From the NCBI RefSeq assembly GCF_008642375.1, contig NZ_CP029194.1:3100001-3164000 (forward strand): 64,000 nt of DNA. Reading direction: 5' to 3'. The stretch comes from Streptomyces venezuelae. Its GTDB lineage: Bacteria > Actinomycetota > Actinomycetes > Streptomycetales > Streptomycetaceae. Both the position numbers and the translations under genes were made by a program. The notes beneath the pieces were generated by a model that was not told the origin of the DNA, did not search any database, and worked only from the letters and a program-made list of their open reading frames with translations. How positions within the stretch are numbered: position 1 is the first letter of the stretch; every line of letters starts with the position of its first letter. Positions 1 to 8,824 of the stretch are shown here, piece by piece.

Positions 1-390
1 CCGCCACCGGCCCTTGCGGGTCGTGCTGGAGAAGATCGCGACCAGGCTGTCCGCCTCGCCGCCGGCATCGGCCGGATCGTCCTCGTACACCGGCTCGGGG
101 TCCCGGCGGGTCCGGGCGCTCGGCAGGTCGCGGACGATCGGCTCCAGCTCTCCCACGGTCTTGGCGCGGTAGACCGCGTCGATCCGGTCCGAGTGCTCCT
201 CGGGATCGATCCGGCCCTCGGCCAGGGCATCCCGGAGGATGTCCGCGATCCGGTCCCGGTCCGCGTCGGACGCCCGCAACGAGCCTCGCGGGTCGGCGAA
301 AGCGGTCTCGGCAGGGGCGGGCTCGGCGGGAGCGGCCGAACGCTGCGGCTGCGGCTGCTTTTCGGGTTCGGGCTTCTTTTCGAGGTCCAC
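1..390 (-). CDS. DUF1707 domain protein (3' end outside window)
   Basis: The first 130 codons of a leftward gene are visible; the rest lies beyond base 1. The GTG start at 388-390 opens an acidic, Pro/Glu/Lys-rich leader. A DUF1707 (SHOCT-like) domain follows at about residues 38-90, recognisable by RASDADRDR, then a DALAEGRI-DPEE-H run and a conserved leucine-proline end (VRDLP). DUF1707 proteins are common in actinomycetes, often as short N-terminal modules of membrane proteins; their biochemical role is not established. The visible C-terminal part is polar and turns basic (TTRKGRWR). The family membership is clear, but the full architecture cannot be judged because the end is missing. Confidence 0.85.
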   Translation of the reverse strand, partial: MDLEKKPEPEKQPQPQRSAAPAEPAPAETAFADPRGSLRASDADRDRIADILRDALAEGRIDPEEHSDRIDAVYRAKTVGELEPIVRDLPSARTRRDPEPVYEDDPADAGGEADSLVAIFSSTTRKGRWR

Positions 391-736
391 GGAGCCAGCC
401 TAGCGAAACGCGATAGATCGCGACCAGTGGGCGGGGCCGGACCCGTGGAGGAAGTACGCGGCGAACCGGCGCGCGGGGGCGGCGGGTTGAGGCCACGCCG
501 ACGGAGTCCCGGCACCGCACGCCGGCGACCGCACGCCGCCCGCGGACCGACCGCAAGCCGGCCGCGAGCCGGCCGCGAGCCGGCCGCCGCCCTCCGGAAC
601 CCGCCACATCGGCGCGGTCCCGCGTCCAAGTGAGCCTTACCTCACAGGATCGGGGCCGCGGCAGCGTTCTACGCTGGAGTGCGCGCGGCCAATGGAGGCG
701 GCGCTGCTGTCTGCCGAGTGAGGAATGGCCGCCGTC
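391..736. other. Divergent intergenic region
   Basis: This 346-base gap lies between the DUF1707 gene (leftward) and the class I fumarase (rightward). It should carry both promoters. A TACGCT hexamer at 670-675 could be a -10 box for the fumarase, but I see no convincing -35 at the right distance. A run of GCCGGCCGCGAGCC-type direct repeats lies at about 558-590. No coding signal is convincing. Confidence 0.5.
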
Positions 737-2407
737 ATGCCAGAGTTTGCGTACTCCGATCTGCTCCCCCTGGGAGAGGACACCACGCCCTACCGCCTGG
801 TGACCGCCGAAGGTGTCTCCACCTTCGAGGCCGACGGCCGTACGTTCCTCAAGGTCGAGCCCGAGGCGCTGCGCACGCTCGCCGCCGAGGCGATCCACGA
901 CATCCAGCACTTCCTGCGCCCGGCCCACCTGGCCCAGCTCCGCCGGATCATCGACGACCCGGAGGCGTCGAGCAACGACAAGTTCGTCGCGCTCGACCTC
1001 CTGAAGAACGCGAACATCGCCGCCGCCGGCGTCCTCCCGATGTGCCAGGACACCGGCACCGCGATCGTCATGGGCAAGCGCGGCCAGAACGTGCTGACCT
1101 CCGGCCGTGACGAGGAGGCCCTGTCCAAGGGCATCTACGACGCGTACACCAAGCTGAACCTGCGGTACTCGCAGATGGCTCCCGTGACCATGTGGGAGGA
1201 GAAGAACACCGGCTCGAACCTGCCCGCGCAGATCGAGCTGTACGCGACCGACGGCGGCGCGTACAAGTTCCTCTTCATGGCCAAGGGCGGCGGCTCCGCC
1301 AACAAGTCCTTCCTCTACCAGGAGACGAAGGCCGTCCTCAACGAGGCGAGCATGATGAAGTTCCTGGAGGAGAAGATCCGCTCGCTCGGCACGGCCGCCT
1401 GCCCGCCGTACCACCTGGCGATCGTCGTCGGCGGCACGAGCGCCGAGTTCGCGCTCAAGACCGCGAAGTACGCCTCCGCGCACTACCTGGACGAGCTGCC
1501 CACCGAGGGCTCTGCCGAGACCGGCCACGGCTTCCGCGACAAGGAGCTGGAGGAGAAGGTCTTCGAGCTGACGCAGAAGATCGGCATCGGCGCGCAGTTC
1601 GGCGGCAAGTACTTCTGCCACGACGTCCGCGTCGTCCGCCTCCCCCGCCACGGCGCGTCGCTGCCCGTCGCCATCGCCGTGTCCTGCTCCGCCGACCGCC
1701 AGGCCGTCGCGAAGATCACCGCCGAGGGCGTCTTCCTCGAGCAGCTGGAGACGGACCCGGCGCGTTTCCTGCCGGACACCACGGACGAGCACCTCTCCGA
1801 GGAGAGCGACGTCGTCACCATCGACCTGAACCAGCCGATGGACGACATCCTCGCCGAGCTGACCAAGTACCCGGTGAAGACCCGGCTCTCCCTCAACGGC
1901 CCGCTGGTCGTGGCGCGCGACATCGCGCACGCCAAGATCAAGGAGCGGCTCGACGCGGGCGAGGAGATGCCGCAGTACCTGAAGGACCACCCGGTCTACT
2001 ACGCGGGCCCGGCCAAGACCCCCGAGGGGTACGCCTCCGGCTCCTTCGGTCCGACGACGGCCGGCCGCATGGACTCGTACGTGGAGCAGTTCCAGGCCGC
2101 GGGCGGCTCGAAGGTCATGCTGGCCAAGGGCAACCGCTCCGGGCAGGTCACCTCCGCGTGCGACGCGCACGGCGGCTTCTACCTGGGCTCGATCGGCGGC
2201 CCGGCGGCCCGTCTCGCGCAGGACTGCATCAAGAAGGTCGAGGTCGTCGAGTACGAGGAGCTCGGCATGGAGGCGGTCTGGAAGATCGAGGTCGAGGACT
2301 TCCCTGCCTTCATCGTCGTGGACGACAAGGGCAACGACTTCTTCCAGAACCCGGCGCCGGAGCCGACCTTCACGCACATCCCGGTGCGGGGTCCCGGCCT
2401 CGGCTGA
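737..2407 (+). CDS. Fumarate hydratase, class I (4Fe-4S)
   Basis: This 556-residue protein is a full-length single-chain class I fumarase, which hydrates fumarate to L-malate in the TCA cycle in the cytoplasm. The N-terminal alpha domain contains MCQDTGTA, with a cluster cysteine at residue 103. Further cysteines occur in ACPPYH (222) and SCSADRQ (317). The 119-residue spacing between the first two matches characterised dimeric class I fumarases. These three are the likely 4Fe-4S ligands. I chose the ATG at 737 over 725 because GAGGAA at 720-725 gives a normal ribosome-binding spacing only for 737. The gene stands alone and ends in a strong hairpin. A class II fumarase lies 4 kb away, so the cell has an iron-dependent and an iron-independent enzyme. 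Confidence 0.95.
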   Translation: MPEFAYSDLLPLGEDTTPYRLVTAEGVSTFEADGRTFLKVEPEALRTLAAEAIHDIQHFLRPAHLAQLRRIIDDPEASSNDKFVALDLLKNANIAAAGVLPMCQDTGTAIVMGKRGQNVLTSGRDEEALSKGIYDAYTKLNLRYSQMAPVTMWEEKNTGSNLPAQIELYATDGGAYKFLFMAKGGGSANKSFLYQETKAVLNEASMMKFLEEKIRSLGTAACPPYHLAIVVGGTSAEFALKTAKYASAHYLDELPTEGSAETGHGFRDKELEEKVFELTQKIGIGAQFGGKYFCHDVRVVRLPRHGASLPVAIAVSCSADRQAVAKITAEGVFLEQLETDPARFLPDTTDEHLSEESDVVTIDLNQPMDDILAELTKYPVKTRLSLNGPLVVARDIAHAKIKERLDAGEEMPQYLKDHPVYYAGPAKTPEGYASGSFGPTTAGRMDSYVEQFQAAGGSKVMLAKGNRSGQVTSACDAHGGFYLGSIGGPAARLAQDCIKKVEVVEYEELGMEAVWKIEVEDFPAFIVVDDKGNDFFQNPAPEPTFTHIPVRGPGLG

Positions 2408-2430
2408 TCCCGCCGGTTTCCGCTGCCTGA

Positions 2431-2468
2431 CAGAGCCCCTGGTCCGTGGGTACGGACCGGGGGCTCTG
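2431..2468. terminator. Rho-independent-type terminator of the class I fumarase
   Basis: A long inverted repeat starts 23 bases after the fumarase stop: CAGAGCCCC and GGTCCGT pair with ACGGACC and GGGGCTCTG around a short loop. There is no U-tract, as is normal in Streptomyces. Confidence 0.85.
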
Positions 2469-2490
2469 ACCGTCTCCGCTCAGAATCTCG

Positions 2491-2530
2491 CTACCGACCG
2501 GTAGACCTCTCGTTACCTACCGGTCAGTAT
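2491..2530. promoter_or_regulatory. Candidate TetR-type operator pair
   Basis: CTACCGACCGGTAG (2491-2504) is a near-perfect palindrome, and TACCTACCGGTCAGTA (2514-2529) repeats the same half-sites 23 bases on. Sites of the TACCnACCGGT type are typical targets of TetR-family repressors. No tetR gene is in the window, so the regulator is unknown. It probably acts on the acid phosphatase promoter just downstream. Confidence 0.4.
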
Positions 2531-2580
2531 TGGCCGCGAGCATGTCAACCATTGAGCCGGTAGACCACTCGGGAGCCCCC

Positions 2581-3252
2581 ATGCCCTCCGTACCCCCCAC
2601 CACCCCCGCGACCACCCGCACGGCAGCCCGCAGGCGCGTCGCCGCCGGCGCCACGGGTGCGCTGGCCCTGACGGCCTGCCTCGTCGTCGGTCCCGCGCCC
2701 GCCGCCTCCGCGGCCGACCCGGACACCCACCTGGTGTCGACCGCCGCCCTCGAGGACGTGGACTACGCGACCTGGCGCAAGGACGTGGCCGCCGTCGTCG
2801 CCCAGGCCCGCCCGTACATCGAGGAGCGCGCGGAGGACGCCGGCACCGAGAAGCAGGCGATCGTCCTCGACATCGACAACTCCTCGCTGGAGACCGACTT
2901 CCACCCCTTCTGGGAGCTGCCGACCCCGGCCATCCCGGAGATCCGCGACCTGGTCGGGGACGCCCACGCCAAGGGAGTGAAGGTCTTCTTCGTCACCGCG
3001 CGGCCGGGCATCATCCACTCCCTCACCGACTGGAACCTGAAGCGGGTCGGCTACCCGGTCGACGGTCTGTACGTGCGCTCGCTGCCCGACCTGTTCGCCG
3101 AGGTCAGCGCGTACAAGACGGAGAAGCGCGCGGAGATCGAGGCCAAGGGGTACACGATCATCGCGAACATCGGCAACAACACCACCGACATCGTCGGCGG
3201 GCACGCCGAGCGCGCCTTCAAGCTGCCCGACTACGACGGCAAGCTCTCCTAG
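2581..3252 (+). CDS. Secreted HAD-family acid phosphatase
   Basis: This 223-residue exported phosphatase belongs to the acid phosphatase class B/IIIB branch of the HAD superfamily. The N-terminus has a basic TARRR-like region, a hydrophobic core and an ASA cleavage site near residue 44. The nucleophile motif is LDIDNSS, with Asp97 the phospho-acceptor and Asp99 the general acid. The second motif is VFFVTARP. The C-terminal part carries NIGNNTTD with the metal-binding Asp. The likely role is release of phosphate from phosphomonoesters outside the cell. I chose ATG 2581 because GGGAG lies 5 bases upstream and the signal peptide starts correctly there; in-frame starts at 2530 (TTG) and 2542 are possible. 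A putative TetR operator lies upstream. Confidence 0.88.
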   Translation: MPSVPPTTPATTRTAARRRVAAGATGALALTACLVVGPAPAASAADPDTHLVSTAALEDVDYATWRKDVAAVVAQARPYIEERAEDAGTEKQAIVLDIDNSSLETDFHPFWELPTPAIPEIRDLVGDAHAKGVKVFFVTARPGIIHSLTDWNLKRVGYPVDGLYVRSLPDLFAEVSAYKTEKRAEIEAKGYTIIANIGNNTTDIVGGHAERAFKLPDYDGKLS

Positions 3253-3301
3253 TCGTACGCGGTCGTACGAGGCCGTACGAGGTCGCACACGGTCGTACGC
3301 G
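3252..3301. repeat. Five tandem 10-bp repeats
   Basis: Five head-to-tail copies of a 10-base unit (consensus GTCGTACGCG, with variants GTCGTACGAG, GCCGTACGAG and GTCGCACACG) start 0-1 bases after the phosphatase stop and run almost to the stop of the convergent gene. A 10-base period keeps every copy on the same DNA face. The GTAC core is palindromic. Confidence 0.8.
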
Positions 3302-3306
3302 CCGTC

Positions 3307-3834
3307 CTACCGCGTGAGGCGGAAGTCCAGCCGCGCGTACTCCCCGTCCTCGGTCGAACGGATCTGGCCGCTCACGTCCTTGAAGTCGCCGGTCCCGCCG
3401 GTGACGGCGATGTCGAACGGGGCGGGCTGCTCGGTCTCCGCCGAGAAGGGGAGGATGACCTGGCCGGCGATCTGCCCACCGGGGCCGCCGGTCAGGATGA
3501 AGGTGCCCACGCACGTCAGGTCGCCGGGGCTGTCCGGGCCGCCGACCCGCGCCACGGTGCAGCTCACGGCGTCCCGGCCGACCTTCTCGCCGCCCTTGGT
3601 CCTGTACAGGTCCTCGGCGAAGGCGAAGGTGTCGCCGACGGCGGGGGCCGGAACACCCTCGCCGGGGTCCTCGGGCCCCTCGGGTTCCTCGACCACGACT
3701 TCCCTCGCGTAGAGGGTGAATTCCAGGTCCACGGCCTGGGATGCGGTGGCGGAGGCCGGGGCGGCGGCGGCGAAGGCGACGAGTGCGACGGTGGCTGCGC
3801 CGAGCGCACCGGTCCTCCTGAAGCTCCGGGACAT
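3307..3834 (-). CDS. Secreted allene-oxide-cyclase-barrel-like protein
   Basis: This 175-residue secreted protein has a clear signal peptide (MSRSFRRTG, a hydrophobic stretch, then PASA cleavage near residue 30). The mature part alternates short beta segments (VDLEFTLYARE, GDTFAFAEDLY, GTFILTGGPGGQIAGQ, FDIAVTGGTGDFKDVSGQI). The pattern GTF-GGQ-GGTG-F--V-G is typical of the allene oxide cyclase/dirigent-like beta-barrel fold found in many Streptomyces secreted proteins of unknown function. AGGAGG lies 8 bases before the ATG. The substrate is unknown. It stands alone, divergent from the lipoprotein at 3934 and convergent with the phosphatase. Confidence 0.75.
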   Translation of the reverse strand: MSRSFRRTGALGAATVALVAFAAAAPASATASQAVDLEFTLYAREVVVEEPEGPEDPGEGVPAPAVGDTFAFAEDLYRTKGGEKVGRDAVSCTVARVGGPDSPGDLTCVGTFILTGGPGGQIAGQVILPFSAETEQPAPFDIAVTGGTGDFKDVSGQIRSTEDGEYARLDFRLTR

Positions 3835-3933
3835 GACCTGTCCTCCTCGCGGGTGGCGGTTCTCCCCCTCGGCTCGCTTCATTGTCCGCCTCCGGTCCCG
3901 GGGCCGCCCGCCCGCGCGGCTACCCTGACGGCC

Positions 3934-4587
3934 ATGGAACACCCGATACGGATCATGGCCTCGGCCGCCGCCCTGCTGGTCAGCGGGGTGCTGACGGCCG
4001 GTTGCGCCGCTCCCGAGCCGCTGCCCGAGGTCACGCAGGGCGCCCGGCCGACCGCGGCGCCGGCCACGGAGGGCACGAAGGACGCGAAGGCCGCGGCCCC
4101 TTCCGGTGCGACCCTCGGCGGTGCGGGGTCGGCCTGTGCGCTGCCCGTCTCCTTCGCGCTGGCGGAGGAGTGGGAGCCCGAGGCGATCGAGGACCCCGAG
4201 AACCCGGAGTTCGCGGCGCTCACCCGCCAGGGACCGGCCACGGTCCGCTGCGAGGTGGACGCCAAGCCGGCGGGGCACGTCGGTTACCTCCGGGTGTGGA
4301 CGGCGGGGAAGGCTCCCGCCCGGGCCGCCCTCGAAGGCTTCGTGAAGGCCGAGGAGAAGTCCACCGGCGTCACCTACCGGGAGACGAAGGCGGGCGCCCT
4401 GCCCGCCATCGAGGTGACGTACACGGTCGCCGACGAGCTGCTGGAGGAGCCCAAGGAGGAGCGGGCCTTCGCCGTCGCGACCCCGAAGGGGACGGTGATC
4501 GTCCACCTCGGCGGGCTCGACACGGCGGAGCACCGGGCGATGCTCCCGGCGTACGAGCTGGCGAAGAGCACGGCGAAGGCGCTCTGA
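3934..4587 (+). CDS. Putative lipoprotein of unknown function
   Basis: This 217-residue predicted lipoprotein has a hydrophobic leader ending in the lipobox LTAGC, with Cys24 as the lipidation site. An Ala/Pro/Thr-rich linker (residues 25-60) follows, then a globular domain containing two further cysteines (SACALPVS and VRCEVDAK) that could form a disulfide. The sequence resembles the small outer-face lipoproteins common in Streptomyces, but I do not recognise a named family. Translation could also begin at the in-frame ATG 3955. It ends just before a strong bidirectional hairpin shared with the convergent esterase gene. Confidence 0.7.
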   Translation: MEHPIRIMASAAALLVSGVLTAGCAAPEPLPEVTQGARPTAAPATEGTKDAKAAAPSGATLGGAGSACALPVSFALAEEWEPEAIEDPENPEFAALTRQGPATVRCEVDAKPAGHVGYLRVWTAGKAPARAALEGFVKAEEKSTGVTYRETKAGALPAIEVTYTVADELLEEPKEERAFAVATPKGTVIVHLGGLDTAEHRAMLPAYELAKSTAKAL

Positions 4588-4607
4588 AGGAGCGAAGGCA
4601 CGTGGAA

Positions 4608-4645
4608 CCGTGGCCCCCCGTCCCGCACCGGACGAGGGGCCACGG
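4608..4645. terminator. Bidirectional terminator
   Basis: CCGTGGCCCC (4608-4617) pairs with GGGGCCACGG (4636-4645). GAAGGC...GCCTTC outside can extend the stem. It lies between convergent gene ends at 4587 and 4660 and can serve both. Confidence 0.8.
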
Positions 4646-4659
4646 CGCCTTCGGGGGCC

Positions 4660-6192
4660 CTACACGAACTTCTGGTTCGCGGAGCCGTCGCAGTTCTGGA
4701 GCCGGACCGGCTCCTTCGCCGCGCCCTGGGCGAGGCAGAGGCCCGTCGCGCCCGCGGGCCGGATGGTGGCGCCGTCACGGACGAACTTCTGGTTGGCGCC
4801 GCCGTGGCAGTTCCAGATGATGAGCGCCCTCCCCGCCTGGAAGCCGGAGGCGGGCACGTCCAGGCAGCGGTCCTGGGTGAGTTCCGTGTGGATGCTCCGG
4901 CGGGCGGAGTCGTACCACCAGCCCTGGTTGCGGCCGCCGTGGCAGTCCCAGCCGAGCACGCCGGTGTCGTTGGCCGAGGAGGCCGCCTCGACGTCCAGAC
5001 AGTTGCCGGTGGCCTGGTTCTTCAGCGGTTTGTACGCGTCGTCCCAGGCGACCGGGAAGAGCGTCGGCGTACCCGAGGAGTCGACGTCGGCGCAGCTCGC
5101 CTCTCGGAGACCGGAGCCGTAGATCTGCGTGAGGCAGGAGGCGAAGGCGGCGTGTCCTCGCGCGTTGGGGTGGAAGGACTGCCGGACCGAGTTCTCGTCC
5201 GGGGTGCCGGGCTTGGAGAGGTCGATGTAGAGACCGCGGGCCCAGGTGTCCTCCATGCAGACCTCGTGGCCGTGGAAGAGCCGCGAGTTGTCGAGGTAGA
5301 CGGCCCCGGTCGAGGCGGCGGCCCTGCGCATGCCGCGCTCGAAGGCGGGGACGGCGGTGTTGCGGCCCCAGACGGTGTCGGAGTCGTAGCCGAGTCCGCC
5401 GCAGACGAGCTTGCCGGGGAAGGAGGGGTTGTCGTGGAAGTCGGGGCCGATGGGGCTGGGGTAGCCCATGACGACGAGCTTGTAGTCGCCGTCGGCGTAT
5501 CCGGCGTCGCGCATGACGGTCTTGAGGTCGCGCACGGTCTGCTCGACCTTGGGGACGAGCGCGTCGACGCGGGCCTGCCAGCCGGGGGCGTACTTGGGCT
5601 CGCAGGCGCCCTGGAGCAGCAGGTAGCGCTGGACGCAGTCGGTCATGACGGGGCCGAACTGCAGGTCGTCGTTGGCTCCGGCGACGAGCAGGACCATCTT
5701 GATGCGGGTGTTGCGGGCCTTGACGGCGAGGTTGTCGCTCTGGACGAGCTCGTCGGCGTACTGCTTCGAGCCGCCGATCCGGATGTTCCCGGTGTAGGCG
5801 CCGGAGCAGGAGACGTTGAAGGTGAGGTCCGCGGGGATGCCCGTGCGGTGGATGGCGGCGTCGGGCGAGCGGTGGCACCAGTTGGTCGGGCCGTTGGTGG
5901 GGGGCTCGTACGTGCCGACGCCCTCGCCGGAGATCTCGCTGTCGCCGAGGGAGATCAGGCCGGTCTTGCGCTGTGCGAGGGGGCGCTCGGCCGGGTCGCC
6001 GTAGATCTTGGTGGCCTCGGCGGCCCGGATCGCCTCCAGCTCGGGCGGGAGCGGTACGGAAGCGGTGACCGCCGCCGTGCCGGTGGCGGGGGTGGCTCCG
6101 GCGGGGGCCGCCGCGGTCATCGTGCCGAGCGCGGCGGCGGCTGCGGCGACGGCCGCGATGGGCCAGCGGAGTCTGTACCTGGTGCGCTTCAT
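4660..6192 (-). CDS. Secreted SGNH/GDSL hydrolase with C-terminal ricin-type lectin domain
   Basis: This 510-residue secreted esterase/lipase-type enzyme has a signal peptide at residues 1-33 (basic MKRTRYRLRW, an alanine-rich core, APAGA). The SGNH domain starts with ISLGDSEISGEG, with catalytic Ser85. Block III is GANDD and block V is SFHPNARGH, supplying the catalytic His. From about residue 380 a beta-trefoil ricin-B domain follows, with repeated CLDV...NQGWWY, NQKFV motifs (QxW type) that bind carbohydrate. The combination suggests an extracellular esterase attacking acylated polysaccharides or lipids anchored by the lectin. AGGAGG precedes the ATG. It is divergent from fumC, 140 bases away. 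Confidence 0.9.
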   Translation of the reverse strand: MKRTRYRLRWPIAAVAAAAAALGTMTAAAPAGATPATGTAAVTASVPLPPELEAIRAAEATKIYGDPAERPLAQRKTGLISLGDSEISGEGVGTYEPPTNGPTNWCHRSPDAAIHRTGIPADLTFNVSCSGAYTGNIRIGGSKQYADELVQSDNLAVKARNTRIKMVLLVAGANDDLQFGPVMTDCVQRYLLLQGACEPKYAPGWQARVDALVPKVEQTVRDLKTVMRDAGYADGDYKLVVMGYPSPIGPDFHDNPSFPGKLVCGGLGYDSDTVWGRNTAVPAFERGMRRAAASTGAVYLDNSRLFHGHEVCMEDTWARGLYIDLSKPGTPDENSVRQSFHPNARGHAAFASCLTQIYGSGLREASCADVDSSGTPTLFPVAWDDAYKPLKNQATGNCLDVEAASSANDTGVLGWDCHGGRNQGWWYDSARRSIHTELTQDRCLDVPASGFQAGRALIIWNCHGGANQKFVRDGATIRPAGATGLCLAQGAAKEPVRLQNCDGSANQKFV

Positions 6193-6332
6193 TGCGCCTC
6201 CTGGAAGTGGGGTTACCCACGGTTTTTACTGGCCGGTACGCGTGATGGGAATACATCGAACAAGACAAGTGCTCAGCTTTTTCGAGGGGTTGGGGTCGCC
6301 CCGACGGGCACAGCCAGGAGGTCGAGGAAGAG

Positions 6333-7742
6333 ATGACGACGAACAGCGCAGCCGACGGGTACCGGATCGAGCACGACTCCATGGGCGAGGTGCGGGTGCC
6401 CGCGCACGCCAAGTGGCGTGCGCAGACCCAGCGGGCCGTGGAGAACTTCCCCGTCTCGGGCCAGGGCCTGGAGCGCGCCCACATCGAGGCCCTGGCCCGC
6501 ATCAAGGCCGCCGCGGCCACGGTCAACGCCGAGCTCGGGGTGATCGACGCGGATCTGGCCGGGGCGATCGTCTCGGCGGCGGCGGAGGTCGCCGAGGGGC
6601 GGTGGGACGACCACTTCCCCGTGGACGTCTTCCAGACCGGCTCCGGCACCTCGTCCAACATGAACACCAACGAGGTGATCGCCACGCTCGCCGGCGAGCG
6701 GCTCCCCGAGGGCCGGGACGTCCACCCCAACGACCACGTGAACGCCTCGCAGTCCTCCAACGACGTCTTCCCGTCCTCCATCCACATCGCGGCCACCGGC
6801 GCCGTCACCCGCGACCTGATCCCTGCCCTCGAACACCTGGCCGCCGCCCTGGAGCGAAAATCGGCCGAATTCGCGACGGTCGTGAAGTCGGGCCGTACGC
6901 ATCTGATGGACGCCACCCCGGTCACCCTCGGCCAGGAGTTCGGCGGCTACGCGGCCCAGGTCAGGTACGGCGTGGAGCGACTGCGCTCGGCACTCCCCCG
7001 GCTCGCCGAACTCCCCCTCGGCGGTACGGCGGTGGGCACCGGAATCAACACCCCGGCCGGCTTCTCCGCGGCCGTCATCGCGGAGGTCGCGCGGGCGACC
7101 GGCCTGCCGCTGACGGAGGCCCGCGACCACTTCGAGGCGCAGGGCGCCCGCGACGCCCTCGTGGAGACGTCCGGGCAGCTCAGGACCATCGCCGTCTCCC
7201 TCACCAAGATCTCCAACGATCTGCGCTGGATGGCCAGCGGTCCGCGCACGGGCCTGGCGGAGATCAACCTCCCCGACCTCCAGCCCGGCTCGTCGATCAT
7301 GCCGGGCAAGGTGAACCCGGTGGTCCCGGAGGCCGTCCTGATGGTGGCCGCGCAGGTGACCGGAAACGACACCACGGTGGCGGTGGCGGGCGCGGCCGGG
7401 AACTTCGAGCTCAACGTGATGCTGCCGGTGATGGCCAAGAACCTCCTGGAGTCGGTACGGCTCCTGGCCAACGCCTCCCGGCTGCTCGCGGACCGCACGG
7501 TCGACGGGATCACCGCCAACGTGGAGCGCGCCCGCGAGTACGCCGAGTCCTCGCCGTCCGTGGTGACCCCGCTGAACAAGTACATCGGCTACGAGGAGGC
7601 CGCCAAGGTCGCCAAGAAGTCCCTCGCCGAACGGAAGACGATCCGCGAGGTCGTGCTCGCGTCCGGATACGTCGAGCGGGGCGACCTCACGGTGGAGCAG
7701 CTGGACGAGGCGCTCGACGTGCTGCGGATGACGCACCCGTAG
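6333..7742 (+). CDS. fumC: Fumarate hydratase class II
   Basis: This 469-residue class II fumarase is the iron-independent tetrameric enzyme interconverting fumarate and malate in the TCA cycle. Family landmarks are the [13 protein letters not shown] substrate-binding segment (about residue 105), [11 protein letters not shown] carrying the active-site histidine, and the superfamily signature [11 protein letters not shown] at about 319-329. Length matches FumC. The ATG at 6333 has AGGAGG and GGAAGAG upstream. The upstream region holds GGGAAT followed 18 bases later by GCT (6248-6274), which loosely resembles the oxidative-stress sigma R consensus. This is a weak match and an inference only. 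Confidence 0.95.
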   Translation: MTTNSAADGYRIEHDSMGEVRVPAHAKWRAQTQRAVENFPVSGQGLERAHIEALARIKAAAATVNAELGVIDADLAGAIVSAAAEVAEGRWDDHFPVDVFQTGSGTSSNMNTNEVIATLAGERLPEGRDVHPNDHVNASQSSNDVFPSSIHIAATGAVTRDLIPALEHLAAALERKSAEFATVVKSGRTHLMDATPVTLGQEFGGYAAQVRYGVERLRSALPRLAELPLGGTAVGTGINTPAGFSAAVIAEVARATGLPLTEARDHFEAQGARDALVETSGQLRTIAVSLTKISNDLRWMASGPRTGLAEINLPDLQPGSSIMPGKVNPVVPEAVLMVAAQVTGNDTTVAVAGAAGNFELNVMLPVMAKNLLESVRLLANASRLLADRTVDGITANVERAREYAESSPSVVTPLNKYIGYEEAAKVAKKSLAERKTIREVVLASGYVERGDLTVEQLDEALDVLRMTHP

Positions 7743-7840
7743 GCGAGGGGGCGGCTCGTCCGCGACGGCGGCTGACTCATCCGCGCCCCTCCGTGACCTG
7801 TGCCGCAGCGGTGGTGGGAGCGCGCCCCTAAGATCTGCGC

Positions 7841-8509
7841 ATGACAGAGTCGGGCGGCCCTCAGCAGCATTGGGCGCCAGGGGAGCAGATCCTCTGGCGC
7901 TACCGCGGCAACGGCACCGGCGCCGTGCACATCTGCCGGCCGGTGACCGTCGTCCAGGACACGCCCGAACTGCTCGCGGTCTGGATGGCGCCCGGCACCG
8001 AATGCGTACGGCCGGTGCTGACCGACGGGACGCCCGTGCACGAGGAGCCGCTCGCCACCCGGTACACCGCTCCGCGCACCACGGAGCGGTCGCAGTGGTT
8101 CGGCAGCGGCGTCCTCAAGCTGGCCCGGCCCGAGGACCCGTGGTCGGTGTGGCTGTTCTGGGAGCGCGGCTGGCGCTTCCGCAGCTGGTACGTGAACCTG
8201 GAGGAGCCGCGGACCCGTTGGTCCGGCGGTGTCGACTCCGAGGACCATTTCCTCGACATCTCCGTCTATCCCGACCACAGTTGGCTGTGGCGGGACGAGG
8301 ACGAGTTCGCGCAGGCCCAGCGGGCCGGTCTGATGGACCCGGAGCAGGCCGCGCGGGTGAAGGCGGCCGGGTCGCGGGCGGTGGAACAGATCCGGTCCTG
8401 GGGGACGCCGTTCGCGGACGGCTGGGAGAACTGGCGGCCCGATCCGGGGTGGCCGGTGCCGCGGTTGCCCGGCGACTGGGACCGCACTCCGGCCCACACG
8501 GCCCCGTGA
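7841..8509 (+). CDS. DUF402 (FomD-like) protein
   Basis: This 222-residue cytoplasmic protein of the DUF402 family is recognisable by the tryptophan-rich beta core (EQILWRYRGNG; WSVWLFWERGWRFRSWYVNLEEP; DHFLDISVYPDHSWLWRDEDEF). The conserved acidic residues in the last segment are the metal site in characterised relatives such as FomD, a nucleotide phosphohydrolase. Here the substrate is unknown. A TAAGAT -10-like hexamer ends 6 bases before the ATG, so the mRNA is probably leaderless. It is not in an operon with fumC (98-base gap). Confidence 0.85.
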   Translation: MTESGGPQQHWAPGEQILWRYRGNGTGAVHICRPVTVVQDTPELLAVWMAPGTECVRPVLTDGTPVHEEPLATRYTAPRTTERSQWFGSGVLKLARPEDPWSVWLFWERGWRFRSWYVNLEEPRTRWSGGVDSEDHFLDISVYPDHSWLWRDEDEFAQAQRAGLMDPEQAARVKAAGSRAVEQIRSWGTPFADGWENWRPDPGWPVPRLPGDWDRTPAHTAP

Positions 8510-8514
8510 GACCC

Positions 8515-8545
8515 TTGATGCGCCCCCGGGGTTCAAACGTAGGAT
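8515..8545 (+). promoter_or_regulatory. Candidate sigma-70-type promoter
   Basis: TTGATG (8515-8520) and TAGGAT (8540-8545) are 19 bases apart and lie upstream of the small ORF and phosphatase gene. The spacing is one base longer than usual, and no experiment is implied. Confidence 0.4.
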
Positions 8546-8659
8546 CGTCCTCCGCACGGCAGAAGCGGATCGAACAGCACGTCAGACCGACCGAAGACCA
8601 CGTCAACGACCGATCACAGCACAGGACCTGACCGCAAGTCATCCACGAGGGGGAGAGCA

Positions 8660-8824
8660 GTGCCGGACGTGCGCCCGGGTGTTCCGACCCCTGCCGTTGC
8701 CGCCGCTCGCGGAACGTCCACATCCGCTGCATACGAGGGGTTTATCCCTACCGAAGGCGCGGCATCGGCGAGAAGAGCGAGTGCATCGCACCACCGGCCC
8801 GGACGGACGGAATCCCACGCGTGA
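8660..8824 (+). CDS. Possible small leader ORF (54 aa) coupled to the phosphatase gene
   Basis: A GTG at 8660 follows GAGGGGGAGA at ideal ribosome-binding spacing. It opens a 54-codon frame whose TGA overlaps the GTG start of the phosphatase (GTGA at 8821-8824). The predicted peptide is Ala/Ser/Pro-rich with an Arg/His-rich end. I recognise no family. Third-position GC is clearly lower than in neighbouring genes, so it may act as a leader for translational coupling, or mark a frameshifted N-terminus, not encode a functional protein. Confidence 0.35.
   Translation: MPDVRPGVPTPAVAAARGTSTSAAYEGFIPTEGAASARRASASHHRPGRTESHA

Noticed and set aside
6273..7736. Long antisense frame over fumC
   Set aside because: fumC is unambiguous and the antisense product has no domain pattern or ribosome site.
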